A DNA stretch of 53,406 nt from Sedimentisphaerales bacterium (GTDB lineage Bacteria > Planctomycetota > Phycisphaerae > Sedimentisphaerales > Anaerohalosphaeraceae). The stretch covers positions 1-53,406 of the forward strand of contig JAFGPC010000052.1 of the NCBI GenBank assembly GCA_016926155.1, given 5' to 3'. Numbering within the stretch: the first letter of the stretch is position 1; each line of letters begins with the position of its first letter. Shown piece by piece: positions 16,072 to 24,691 of the stretch. The position numbers and the translations under genes were made by a program. The notes under the pieces were generated by a model. That model saw only the letters and a program-made list of their open reading frames with translations. It did no database searches and was not told the origin of the DNA.

Positions 16072-16785
16072 ATGCCCGACAATCTTGCACAACTCTACGA
16101 GAATATGGCCATGCTGCTCAGGAGCGGCATTCCCATTCTTCGTGCCGTGCAATTAAGCGCCAAAGGCATGTCCAATCACATAGTACAAATCTTCGATCAA
16201 ATCCATCGTCAAATGCAACAGGGAGATGATTTTTCAAAATGCATACAATCGTATCCCAAATTTTTTGATTCACTGGATTGTATCATAATTCAATGCGGAG
16301 AATTATCCGGTTCTCTTGACGAAGCCTTTGAACAACTGGCCCAATGGCATCGATATCGCCCCCACCTAGAAAAGTTTTCGACGGGAAAAGCTATTGAAAT
16401 GTTCAATCTGAGTCGATTTTGCAGAGTTTTTTCAATGCTATACAGAGCCGGTGTTCCGGCAGCGAAAACGATGGAATTGGCCTTGAAGGCGGTCAATAGT
16501 CCAATCTTGTATCGACACCTTGCCGGTGGTTTGAATGCCGCCAGATCAGGTGCTCCTATCAGTACGGGATTTTCTTCAAAACTACCTGAAGATTTTCTTC
16601 AACTCTGGAAGATCGGAGAACAAACGGCGGAACTGGAAACCATGACACGGCGACTGTCTCAGTTATACTGGCAACAAGCTTTGTCTCATATGGAAGCGTT
16701 GGAGGAATGGATACCTAAAATGGCGTATATCCTTCTGCTTCTGGGCATTCTTTTCGCCGGTCTTTTATTCTTTCTCAGCCGTTAA
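16072..16785 (+). CDS. Type II secretion / type IV pilus inner-membrane protein of GspF type, shortened
   Basis: The 237-residue protein starts at ATG 16072 with AGGA 7 bases upstream; the frame is open to 16009. Two GspF-type helical domains are visible: 'LYENMAMLLRSGIPILRAVQL' with 'FDSLDCIIIQCGELSGSLDEAFEQLAQW', then 'FCRVFSMLYRAGVPAAKTMELAL' with 'EDFLQLWKIGEQTAELETMTRRLSQLY'. Full-length GspF/PilC is near 400 residues with three membrane helices. Here the helices between the domains are missing and only the C-terminal one (about 214-234) remains. The two domains are therefore fused on one face of the membrane. GspF normally sits at the centre of the secretion platform and contacts the ATPase. 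Confidence 0.75.
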   Translation: MPDNLAQLYENMAMLLRSGIPILRAVQLSAKGMSNHIVQIFDQIHRQMQQGDDFSKCIQSYPKFFDSLDCIIIQCGELSGSLDEAFEQLAQWHRYRPHLEKFSTGKAIEMFNLSRFCRVFSMLYRAGVPAAKTMELALKAVNSPILYRHLAGGLNAARSGAPISTGFSSKLPEDFLQLWKIGEQTAELETMTRRLSQLYWQQALSHMEALEEWIPKMAYILLLLGILFAGLLFFLSR

Positions 16786-16799
16786 ACCGGCGTTTTTTT
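16778..16799 (+). terminator. Intrinsic terminator of the GspF-like gene
   Basis: GCCG-TTAAAC-CGGC followed by G and seven T bases. It overlaps the stop codon. A longer alternative pairs CGCCGGT (16755-16761) with ACCGGCG (16786-16792). Confidence 0.6.
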
Positions 16800-16880
16800 C
16801 TATCGTTGATACATGATACATGAGGAAGGAAAGCAATTGAATCTACTAGGTATCCGAAACGACACGCGGAATCGCGATAA

Positions 16881-17330
16881 TTAGTTCTCCGCCTTTTCTG
16901 TATCTTCCTGTATTGTCTCTTCCTTCTTCCAATGGTCCGGTGGATCTTCCTGTACTTTCTGGTTCCAGCGTATCTGCCCCTTTGTTAGTTCTACACTGTC
17001 CTGGTTGACGGCAGCCACAGTCACCCCATGGATCTGTTCCCCTATCCCAAGAATCTCCCCATCGATTACGACACTGGGATTTTGTGTTGAATACAGCACT
17101 CCTGTTACTCGACCGAGTTCCGGTTCCTCCTTTTTATCGGGCACTTCATACATGGCCTCGCAAAGGGCAATCTGTTCTCGCTGTGTAGCATTGACCTGCT
17201 CTACCACCTTGTTGAACTTGGAGTAACCAAAGTAGTACACTGCCATCATTGCAACGGAGACCACAAAAAGCCGGACAAGAAACTGTGAAAAGGAACCTCT
17301 ATCTTCCACACTATCATCAAATCCCAACAT
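16881..17330 (-). CDS. Membrane-anchored GspB/GspC-like secretion accessory protein
   Basis: The 149-residue protein starts at ATG 17330 with AAGGAG upstream. One membrane helix (about 19-39) follows a short charged N terminus. The periplasmic part ends in a small beta domain: 'GVLYSTQNPSVVIDGEILGIG', then 'IHGVTVAAVNQDSVEL'. This pattern is typical of the homology region of GspC/PilP/GspB proteins, which link the inner-membrane platform of type II secretion to the outer-membrane secretin. The charged tail ('HWKKEETIQEDTEKAEN') is probably disordered. It lies opposite the GspF-like gene, so the secretion genes here are not one operon. Confidence 0.6.
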   Translation of the reverse strand: MLGFDDSVEDRGSFSQFLVRLFVVSVAMMAVYYFGYSKFNKVVEQVNATQREQIALCEAMYEVPDKKEEPELGRVTGVLYSTQNPSVVIDGEILGIGEQIHGVTVAAVNQDSVELTKGQIRWNQKVQEDPPDHWKKEETIQEDTEKAEN

Positions 17331-17644
17331 AATTCTTCTCCTTCCTCGTCTCTCTTATTACAAGTTCCCCTCTGATTTCCTGTTTTTCGATATCGGCCAA
17401 AAAATGCCCCCTCTAAAGCGTTTGAATGCTCCAACCGAACCTTTGAATTACTCCTCCCATGGCGTCAGATCATATAATGCATAAATTAGGGCCGATAAAA
17501 TGGCTTCAAGAACGCTTTTTCATCTCAGAATGAAAAAAAAGCGAAAAAACAACAATTTACCCCAAATACCTTAATCTTCCCATTTTAACATTTCCGATAT
17601 ATCACTGTTGAACGAAATTTTACCATTTTAACGGAGATGCGAAT
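17331..17644. other. Divergent intergenic region, AT-rich
   Basis: This 314-base gap separates the divergent GspB/C-like and PilZ genes and must hold both promoters, but I see no convincing -35/-10 pair. A 10-base direct repeat, CCATTTTAAC, occurs at 17580-17589 and 17623-17632, the second copy just before the PilZ ribosome site. It could be a regulator site or chance. Confidence 0.3.
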
Positions 17645-17965
17645 ATGGAGACGACGCTCGTAGAACAGAGAAAGGAAGCTCGATCGGAATTATCCTGGCC
17701 TGTAAGCATTTGGCTTCCCGAAGCCAACCGCTTTTTTAACGGCCGCAGTAAGAATGTCAGCCGGGGAGGGGCCTATGTGACCATGCCCATGACCACACCC
17801 GTCCGGCCCGGCCACGAAGTAGAGATCAATTTCCCACGCACACAGGCCCTGGCCCGTCAAAAGGGCCAGTACGCCCGAATCAAGAGCGCAAAGGTGCTGC
17901 GTGTCGACCGCAAAGGAATGCTCGAGGGAGCCTGTATCGGTATTGCCGTTCAGTTTTGCGACTGA
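17645..17965 (+). CDS. PilZ domain protein (c-di-GMP receptor)
   Basis: The 106-residue protein is a single PilZ domain. 'EQRKEAR' near the N terminus provides the RxxxR motif, and 'NVSRGGAYV' the (D/N)xSxxG motif, both needed for cyclic-di-GMP binding. GGAG lies about 9 bases upstream of the ATG. Stand-alone PilZ proteins act as receivers that alter pilus, secretion or exopolysaccharide machines when c-di-GMP rises. Position next to type II secretion or pilus parts fits such a role, but the partner cannot be read from sequence. Confidence 0.85.
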   Translation: METTLVEQRKEARSELSWPVSIWLPEANRFFNGRSKNVSRGGAYVTMPMTTPVRPGHEVEINFPRTQALARQKGQYARIKSAKVLRVDRKGMLEGACIGIAVQFCD

Positions 17966-18024
17966 CTACGCCGTTTTTCGGGCCCGAAAGACCCTGCGCC
18001 CCTTGGACGTGGGCTTACATATAC

Positions 18025-18052
18025 GGGTCGGTGATGGACGCATCATCGACCC
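18025..18052. terminator. Long hairpin between convergent genes
   Basis: GGGTCGGTGATG and CATCATCGACCC form a 12-bp stem with one G-T wobble and a GACG loop. It lies between the PilZ gene and the convergent beta-helix gene ending at 18095. A perfect 14-base palindrome, TTTCGGGCCCGAAA, sits at 17976-17989 directly after the PilZ stop. No long T-run follows either, so a bidirectional terminator is likely but not certain. Confidence 0.5.
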
Positions 18053-18094
18053 AAATTTATGCGCCGATAATCCTTAGTCCTCGTTAATGTAATT

Positions 18095-20770
18095 CTACCA
18101 CGACAGATCCGATTGATCTTCCAGCCAGTGTGTCGCCATCAATGCCAGATCGGTCAAATTCACCCGACAATCACCATTGATATCGCCGATAACAATTGTT
18201 TCACAAACTGGCCCATCAAACCAACTCCTGGATGCCTCTGCCGTACCGCCATAGGCGCCCATGTTCACAATCCCTCCGTTGGGGAACGGCTCATACATGA
18301 TTGGAGAAGCCGGATCTCCTGCGTCGATGCACGGACTGGTGACAGTATCCTGTACCCATGCCTTTGTTTGCGGATCCCATCGGCCTGCCTGGCTTCTAAG
18401 GTAGTAGTCCCCGGGTATCCAGACATCGTCATAGTAATAGTAGGTTCCTTTTGTATCCCAGTGGCCGGGACTGACAAACAATGGATTCTGGTCGATCGTC
18501 CCGATACCGGCGAACTTCCCCGTCCATCCCTGCACACAGCAAAAATCAAATGCGGCGATTCCGAAGTTGCGCCCGATCTGGGCCCACTCGATATTGTCGC
18601 TTTCGCAGGTGTTGCCCCAAAAGATACAGGACAAGAAACGGCTAGTTCCCGGATCTTCCATCACATCCCCCTCCACCTCAACTGCCACGCCGCCCCACTG
18701 GTCGTGGGCAACGTTTTGGGCTACCGTGCAATTGACGATCGTCGCGGCGGCATTCTCCAGGTATATCCCACCTCCGTGTTCGGCCTGGTTACCGACAATC
18801 AGGCAATGGTCCAAGGTCAAGGACCCACCGGACAGAGACACTGCACCTCCATTACCGGTGGCATAATTGTCCGTAAACACGCAATGGATTACACGACAAT
18901 TCGTGCTGTCGGAACTATGCAGTCCCCCACCCGCCGACGCCAGGTTTTCGCGGAACAGACAATCACGAACCTCCAGATCCACCGCGTATTCGCAAACCAG
19001 TCCACCTCCCCCTTGGCCGCCGGAGATAGTGAATCCTTCCAGCACGGCCCCCGACTGTAAACCGGAGGCCAGAACCACATTTTCGCTGTTGTCCTCCCGG
19101 GAAAAATCATGCCAGGGGCCATGATCGTCGTCGTCTCCGCTGAAGATATAATCGTCCCCGGCAAGGTCTCCGCTGAGGATCGATTCGAAGGCGCCGATGT
19201 CACGGGCATCCGGATTGGTCGCCCCGAATCCCGCATAACCTCCGCGAATCGCAACACCGTCCTTGAGCACAAACACCGATTCGCGAGATCCGTTGGGATC
19301 GGCAGGCCGATATATGCCCTGTGCGACGCGAATCTCCTGACCCTGTACGACTTCCGCCAGCGCATTCTGCAGGTCGGTGAACGCATCGCTCCAGCAGGAA
19401 CCATCGCCCATGCCCGTTGCGCTGTCATCGACATAGATAATCGTCGATTTACAATGGAATTCATATGCCCCTATATCAACAGTTCTGTTTGTAATTCTTG
19501 GATTCCCATCCAGATCGAGATCTGTTAGGACATACGTATTATTTCCGGCATCGATGCAGGGAGAACCACGTAACAGATGCAGGTCTCCAAGATCGTCATT
19601 ATCTCCGCGCCACCAGCCGTCGCCGCCATCGTTGGGATTTCTGATAAACATCGGATCCACATCTATGTTGTGCATATCGGTTCCTGTTCCCTGAATCCCT
19701 CCCCACCAATCGTCGCTAATATTACTGAAAAATACCAAAGGAGGCGTACCTCCATAAGTATCGATTACATCTCTGATAATGCTGTTAACTATTGTAAGAC
19801 TGTTTCCTTTGTTGTAAATACCGTCGCCTCCGTCACTGGCCTTGTTGCCAGCCAGTGTGCAGTTGACAAGCTCCAGTGTTCCGGATCGATACCATACAGC
19901 CCCGCCTCCCCAGTCCTCGGCAAAATTTCCTGTAAAAATGCAATTTAACAAATCGAGATCACCCGCATTAACATAAACACCCCCACCGACATCCCAGCCC
20001 CAGTTTAAATAGAATCTGCATCTGTCACAGAAAGCATTATCCTGATTATGTAATACAGCCCCCCCTCCGTTTGCTATGTTTTTAATAAAAGTGCAGCCGA
20101 TAATCTCCAGATCACCCTCCTGGCTATATATACCGCCGCCATAAAGCGATTCGTTGCCCATGAAAGTACAATCCATGATAGTCACAGTCCCCCCGACTGA
20201 ATTGTTTAGCCCGCCTCCATTATGACGATCGTCGAAATCTCTGCTGTCACTATACCCTGCTGTTATGGTAAATCCGTTGATTACGACGACGCTGTTTGTG
20301 TCCGCAATGGTAATTACACTGTAACTGTTATCAAGGCGACTGGCCTTAATTTCTTCAGCATAGGGATTTACCAATTCCAGATCGTTTTCGTCCAGGTCGC
20401 CGCTCAGGATTGTCTGATAGGCTTTCACATCCCGCACATCAGGATCGGATGTGCCGAGACCGGCATAGCCTCCACGAAGTGCCACTCCGTTTTTAAGCGG
20501 AAAAGTCTCTTCCCTTCCCCGGCCCGGTCGATCGCTCAGAACAAATTCATCCGGTTTGTAAACTCCTTGTGCCACACGTATCTCATCCCCTTTCGAAGCC
20601 AGCATCAGGGCATCCTGAAGATACTTCAAAGACGTGTTCCAGGATAATCCATCTCCCTCGGGCGCAGCATCATCATCCACATACAGTATCGTTCCGGCAA
20701 ACAAGGGCAATGGTATTGTAAGCACCAGGATCAAACCCAGGATATTCGTTACGTAAAATTTCCGTTCCAT
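18095..20770 (-). CDS. Secreted two-module right-handed beta-helix protein with dockerin-like tail
   Basis: The 891-residue protein has a signal peptide (1-25, ending 'LPLFAG'). Two copies of the same module follow, starting near residues 27 and 450. Each opens with 'YVDDsA..GdG.sW..al..LQ.AL' and '[11 protein letters not shown]', continues with 'LRGGYAG.G..DPD.RD...y.tiLSGDL', then runs of 'N...GGGi' rungs typical of polymorphic outer-membrane-protein and parallel beta-helix repeats. The C terminus is a single dockerin-like loop, '[21 protein letters not shown]'. Proteins of this type are adhesins, polysaccharide-binding proteins or lyases; no catalytic motif is evident. It is the last of three tandem paralogues, with 48 bases to the gene upstream. 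Confidence 0.85.
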   Translation of the reverse strand: MERKFYVTNILGLILVLTIPLPLFAGTILYVDDDAAPEGDGLSWNTSLKYLQDALMLASKGDEIRVAQGVYKPDEFVLSDRPGRGREETFPLKNGVALRGGYAGLGTSDPDVRDVKAYQTILSGDLDENDLELVNPYAEEIKASRLDNSYSVITIADTNSVVVINGFTITAGYSDSRDFDDRHNGGGLNNSVGGTVTIMDCTFMGNESLYGGGIYSQEGDLEIIGCTFIKNIANGGGAVLHNQDNAFCDRCRFYLNWGWDVGGGVYVNAGDLDLLNCIFTGNFAEDWGGGAVWYRSGTLELVNCTLAGNKASDGGDGIYNKGNSLTIVNSIIRDVIDTYGGTPPLVFFSNISDDWWGGIQGTGTDMHNIDVDPMFIRNPNDGGDGWWRGDNDDLGDLHLLRGSPCIDAGNNTYVLTDLDLDGNPRITNRTVDIGAYEFHCKSTIIYVDDSATGMGDGSCWSDAFTDLQNALAEVVQGQEIRVAQGIYRPADPNGSRESVFVLKDGVAIRGGYAGFGATNPDARDIGAFESILSGDLAGDDYIFSGDDDDHGPWHDFSREDNSENVVLASGLQSGAVLEGFTISGGQGGGGLVCEYAVDLEVRDCLFRENLASAGGGLHSSDSTNCRVIHCVFTDNYATGNGGAVSLSGGSLTLDHCLIVGNQAEHGGGIYLENAAATIVNCTVAQNVAHDQWGGVAVEVEGDVMEDPGTSRFLSCIFWGNTCESDNIEWAQIGRNFGIAAFDFCCVQGWTGKFAGIGTIDQNPLFVSPGHWDTKGTYYYYDDVWIPGDYYLRSQAGRWDPQTKAWVQDTVTSPCIDAGDPASPIMYEPFPNGGIVNMGAYGGTAEASRSWFDGPVCETIVIGDINGDCRVNLTDLALMATHWLEDQSDLSW

Positions 20771-20818
20771 TTTCTACCCCTTTCATAAACCCGTTTTCTC
20801 ACCTTACATGCCGAGTAA

Positions 20819-23800
20819 TCAGCGTGTCTCCATCCAATGCGCAGCCATCAATGCAAAATCACGCAGATTCACCTTACAATCCCCATTCAAATCGCCTGTA
20901 ATTACCACTTTACAGTTAGGATTTCCGAACCAGCTCTTGCTTGCCTGAGCTGTTCCGGCATAGGCGCCGATATTAATAATGCCTCCATTCGGGAAGGATT
21001 CCTCCATGATGGGATAAGTCGAATCGCCGGCATCAATACAAGGGCTCGTCAAATCATCCGTGATCCAATTTGCATCGGCTGTATTCCATCGTCCCGCCTG
21101 GCTCTTCAAGTGGAAATCACCGGCTCCAGGATCGGCAAACAACGGATCATCGCTGAAATTATCGCTACCTCCCCATTGTCCTGTCCAATCCTGAATACAG
21201 CAGTAGTCGATATGAACCTCTGGTTGTTGACTGGATTCAGAATCTTCCCAATTGGAATGATGCAATTGTGCAGATCCGTCACTATCGGAATTGGCCCAGA
21301 CAATCGTATGATTGAGCCGGATATTCGGACGACCATCGGAGGAAGACCGAGCCTCATAATAGAGTCCTCCGAACAATTCTTCGGCATGGTTAAAGGCAAT
21401 CGTGCAAAAAGAAAAATTCGCGCCGCTATAGGAGTGGTCGTAGACGCCGCCTCCTTTTTGAGTGGCTCTGTTATTGGCGATTAAGCAGTTGGTAAAAACG
21501 GGCTGTCCCTCAAAATCACTATATACACCGCCGCCAAATTTGGCGATGTTACCAATAATGCGGCAATGGAGAACCTCCAAAGTCCAATTGGAACCGGTGG
21601 AACTATGAATATACAAGCCGCCTCCTGAATCCGAAGAAAGATTCTCAGTAATCGTACAATTTGTGATCACCATCCGCCCCAGATCCACATAAAGACCGGC
21701 ACCTGAAACAGCATGATTGCTTCGAATCAGAGAATCGGCAATCTTTCCATCCAAACCTAACAAGATACCACCTGCCCGAAAAGTAGCTCGGTTGTCTTCC
21801 ACAATACAATCATTTACTTCGCGGGGATATACGATTCCGGCACCAAAAAAAGCCACGTTCCCGATAATTCGACATTGTTCGAATATACTTCCCGCCCCGG
21901 TATATCCGGCAATAGTACCCGGTGTATAACCATGGGCTCCAGCGCCTCGAAGTACTGCACTGTTATTCAGAATGCGACAATTTCGTACAAAAATATCTCC
22001 ATGATAAATCCCTGCTCCATTACGCTGGACTTCCGTGTTTCCATTAGCATTACCGTCTCTGATAGTAATCCCATCCAGAACGGTAGACAGATCACAGTCG
22101 GATGCTGTAACAACATGGTAGGAATTGTCGGACCGACTGGGATGACCGCATACGTCACAAGGATCGACCACGTTGATATCCAGATCGTTGTTCAACAGAT
22201 CTCCACTGAGAACGGTTTCATACTGCTGTACATCCCGCCAATCGGGATCGGATTGTCCAAAACCGGCATACCCGCCCTTGAGAATAACACCATTACTTAA
22301 TTGGAATGTCGCTTCACGATCTCCCAGACTGCCGCTTGGCCCCTGATCCGGCTGATAAATTCCGCCGGCAATCCGGATTTCCGTACCATAAGACGCTAAT
22401 CGTAAGGCATCCTGAAGATATTCAAATGCTGTTTCCCAACTTCGGCCGTCATGGACGGGTAACGAATTGGCATCTCCATCAACATAGAGAATGTCCGGGG
22501 TAACCATTTCATACTCGTAAGCACCGATATCCACCGCCCCTCCCTTAACACGCGGATTTCCATCCAGGTCCAGGGTGGCAGGCGCCGCCGAGGAGGTACC
22601 GGTCCCTGTTCCCGTACCCGTACTGTTATAGTAGCTTTTATCACCGGCATTGATGCAGGGCGAACCTTCCGATAAATGGAGATCGTCATCTTCGGTTCCC
22701 GGTCGCAAATCCGGGCCGGCCGGATCGACAAACAAAGGATTCAATCCTGTATTGCCGTTTCCTATTTGCAGATCCGTCAAACCTTCAATGCAGCAATGAT
22801 ACACCTGAAGCAGGCTGTCCGGATTTATTCCTGTACCTGTCGCCGTGCCGATTCGAGATATCTGGCCTTCCGGATGGCCCCGTCCCTCCTGGTCCTCATT
22901 CCCCCAAAGGATGCTATTGGCCACCAGCCAATAATCCGCCCATCCTGGAGCAATATACACTCCGCCGCATGTCTCCATGCTTTGGTTTGCCCATATCGTA
23001 CAGTTGACCAGCCAGATCTCGGGAACGCCGCCTTCATAAACCGCTCCTCCATCGCCTCCTGCGAAATTGTCGTTAAACAGGCATTGATAAAATCGAGGAT
23101 AACCATAACAGGTATCACAATTGTAGGAATAGACGCCTCCTCCCAGATTCGACGCGGTATTCCCCATAAATTGGCACCGTTCCACTAATGGATCGTCGTA
23201 CACGGTAGACAGACCCCCTCCTGATCCCGCCATATTTGCCCGGATCATGCAATCGATGACATGGGGACTTCCCAGAACCTGCACACCGCCTCCGGCATCC
23301 AAAGCGAAATTGCCCTCGATCAGGCAGCGCTGGACCTGTCCTCCCGCTGCCAGCCCTCCGCCTGACTCGGCACAGTTGGATCGAACGATACAATCTTGGA
23401 ACGTCGAGGATGAATAGGCGCCCCCTCCCTGAGCCCAAGCCATATTACCTTCCAGAATGCAATTCTGCACAATCGCCTTATGGACGCCAGAACCATACCC
23501 ATAGATTCCTCCACCGAGTTTGTCCTTCCAGGTTTCTCCATCGGCCTGACCGCCGGCAATGACGAATCCATCCAGAACGATCTCCCTATCTCCGGTTCCG
23601 ATTACGACGACATGGTAACTGTTATCGGCTCGTTGAGGCATGGTAACCAGGTCTTTCAAATAGACGGGAACCGCATCGTCCCCATTCAAATCTCCGCTCA
23701 GAATGGACGGATACATGGCAGGATCACACAAATCCGGATCAGACGCCCCCAAACCGGCATACCCTCCTTTAACCATGATCTCTTTATCGATCAGGAAGGA

Positions 23801-24634
23801 AATTTCTCTGCCGCCCTCCGGAGGAGCCGGCCGATACACTCCCTGCGCCGCCCAGATAATATCGCCTTCCTGAGCCTCATCCAGGGCAACCTGTAAATCC
23901 GTAAAGGCATCGGACCAGGAGGAACCGTCGTCGGCTCCGTCAATGGCTCGTCGGTCAACATGCAACACCCTGTGGAACCGAATATGTTCCCATGTTCTTT
24001 CGGTTTCAACGTCACAAAGGTATACTAAGAAATCCGTACCATCTACCCACCGCCCATAAACGGCTCCTCCCGTATGCCCGTCGGGAAGATCGGGACTGAC
24101 AGCATCCGGATCATAACGCAGGCCGCGTCCAAAAATATGGATTTCAGAATTATCTACACCTACGATATATCCGCCGATCATGCCCCCCCGGATATTCACA
24201 CGACTATTATCCAGCGCCCAAATCCAACTACTAATGATACCGTCTGTCATCTCCACTACACTCGAATGCTCCGCCTGGATGCCCCCAAAGTGTCCACCGC
24301 CGATTGAAATCAAGCTTGAATCGTAACTCATCAGATCGGAGAATTCACCCCCAACCACTATAAAATGACTATGGCCTCTCGCATAGGCATCGATGATCTG
24401 CCCGCCGCTGACCAGGATCTGGCATGAGTCGGTTGCCGTCAGGTTATAGACATAGCCACCCGTCATCGTCACCATAGCCGTACAACCAAATGTCGGACAA
24501 TCATAGCTGTCCGTTTCTTCAATCACGGTGTCCGTACAGATGCTGCCGCCGGCCTGCACGACAATCGAAAGAATTAGTATCATTCGGAAGATTAATCCCC
24601 CGCCGATCGTGGAATGACAGGACCTTATCTCCAT
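20819..24634 (-). CDS. Secreted right-handed beta-helix protein, largest of three paralogues
   Basis: The 1271-residue protein begins at ATG 24634 with AAAGGGA about 7 bases upstream and has a secretion signal in the first 31 residues. Unlike its neighbours it then has an extra domain (about 40-175) of short rungs ('VSGGQIIDAYARGHSHFIVVG', 'SVVEMTDGIISSWIW', 'SRVNIRGGMIGGYIVG') resembling autotransporter passenger repeats. Two standard beta-helix modules start near 225 and 715, separated by a Gly-Thr run. The C terminus is the dockerin-like 'GDLNGDCKVNLRDFALMAAHW'. No catalytic residues are recognised. Spacing of 48 and 57 bases to the neighbours indicates a three-gene operon. Confidence 0.85.
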   Translation of the reverse strand: MEIRSCHSTIGGGLIFRMILILSIVVQAGGSICTDTVIEETDSYDCPTFGCTAMVTMTGGYVYNLTATDSCQILVSGGQIIDAYARGHSHFIVVGGEFSDLMSYDSSLISIGGGHFGGIQAEHSSVVEMTDGIISSWIWALDNSRVNIRGGMIGGYIVGVDNSEIHIFGRGLRYDPDAVSPDLPDGHTGGAVYGRWVDGTDFLVYLCDVETERTWEHIRFHRVLHVDRRAIDGADDGSSWSDAFTDLQVALDEAQEGDIIWAAQGVYRPAPPEGGREISFLIDKEIMVKGGYAGLGASDPDLCDPAMYPSILSGDLNGDDAVPVYLKDLVTMPQRADNSYHVVVIGTGDREIVLDGFVIAGGQADGETWKDKLGGGIYGYGSGVHKAIVQNCILEGNMAWAQGGGAYSSSTFQDCIVRSNCAESGGGLAAGGQVQRCLIEGNFALDAGGGVQVLGSPHVIDCMIRANMAGSGGGLSTVYDDPLVERCQFMGNTASNLGGGVYSYNCDTCYGYPRFYQCLFNDNFAGGDGGAVYEGGVPEIWLVNCTIWANQSMETCGGVYIAPGWADYWLVANSILWGNEDQEGRGHPEGQISRIGTATGTGINPDSLLQVYHCCIEGLTDLQIGNGNTGLNPLFVDPAGPDLRPGTEDDDLHLSEGSPCINAGDKSYYNSTGTGTGTGTSSAAPATLDLDGNPRVKGGAVDIGAYEYEMVTPDILYVDGDANSLPVHDGRSWETAFEYLQDALRLASYGTEIRIAGGIYQPDQGPSGSLGDREATFQLSNGVILKGGYAGFGQSDPDWRDVQQYETVLSGDLLNNDLDINVVDPCDVCGHPSRSDNSYHVVTASDCDLSTVLDGITIRDGNANGNTEVQRNGAGIYHGDIFVRNCRILNNSAVLRGAGAHGYTPGTIAGYTGAGSIFEQCRIIGNVAFFGAGIVYPREVNDCIVEDNRATFRAGGILLGLDGKIADSLIRSNHAVSGAGLYVDLGRMVITNCTITENLSSDSGGGLYIHSSTGSNWTLEVLHCRIIGNIAKFGGGVYSDFEGQPVFTNCLIANNRATQKGGGVYDHSYSGANFSFCTIAFNHAEELFGGLYYEARSSSDGRPNIRLNHTIVWANSDSDGSAQLHHSNWEDSESSQQPEVHIDYCCIQDWTGQWGGSDNFSDDPLFADPGAGDFHLKSQAGRWNTADANWITDDLTSPCIDAGDSTYPIMEESFPNGGIINIGAYAGTAQASKSWFGNPNCKVVITGDLNGDCKVNLRDFALMAAHWMETR

Positions 24635-24691
24635 GATTATCCCTTTCCCAAATGATGAGTCTGTATTTTTTTCGACTTGCTCATTCTTCGT

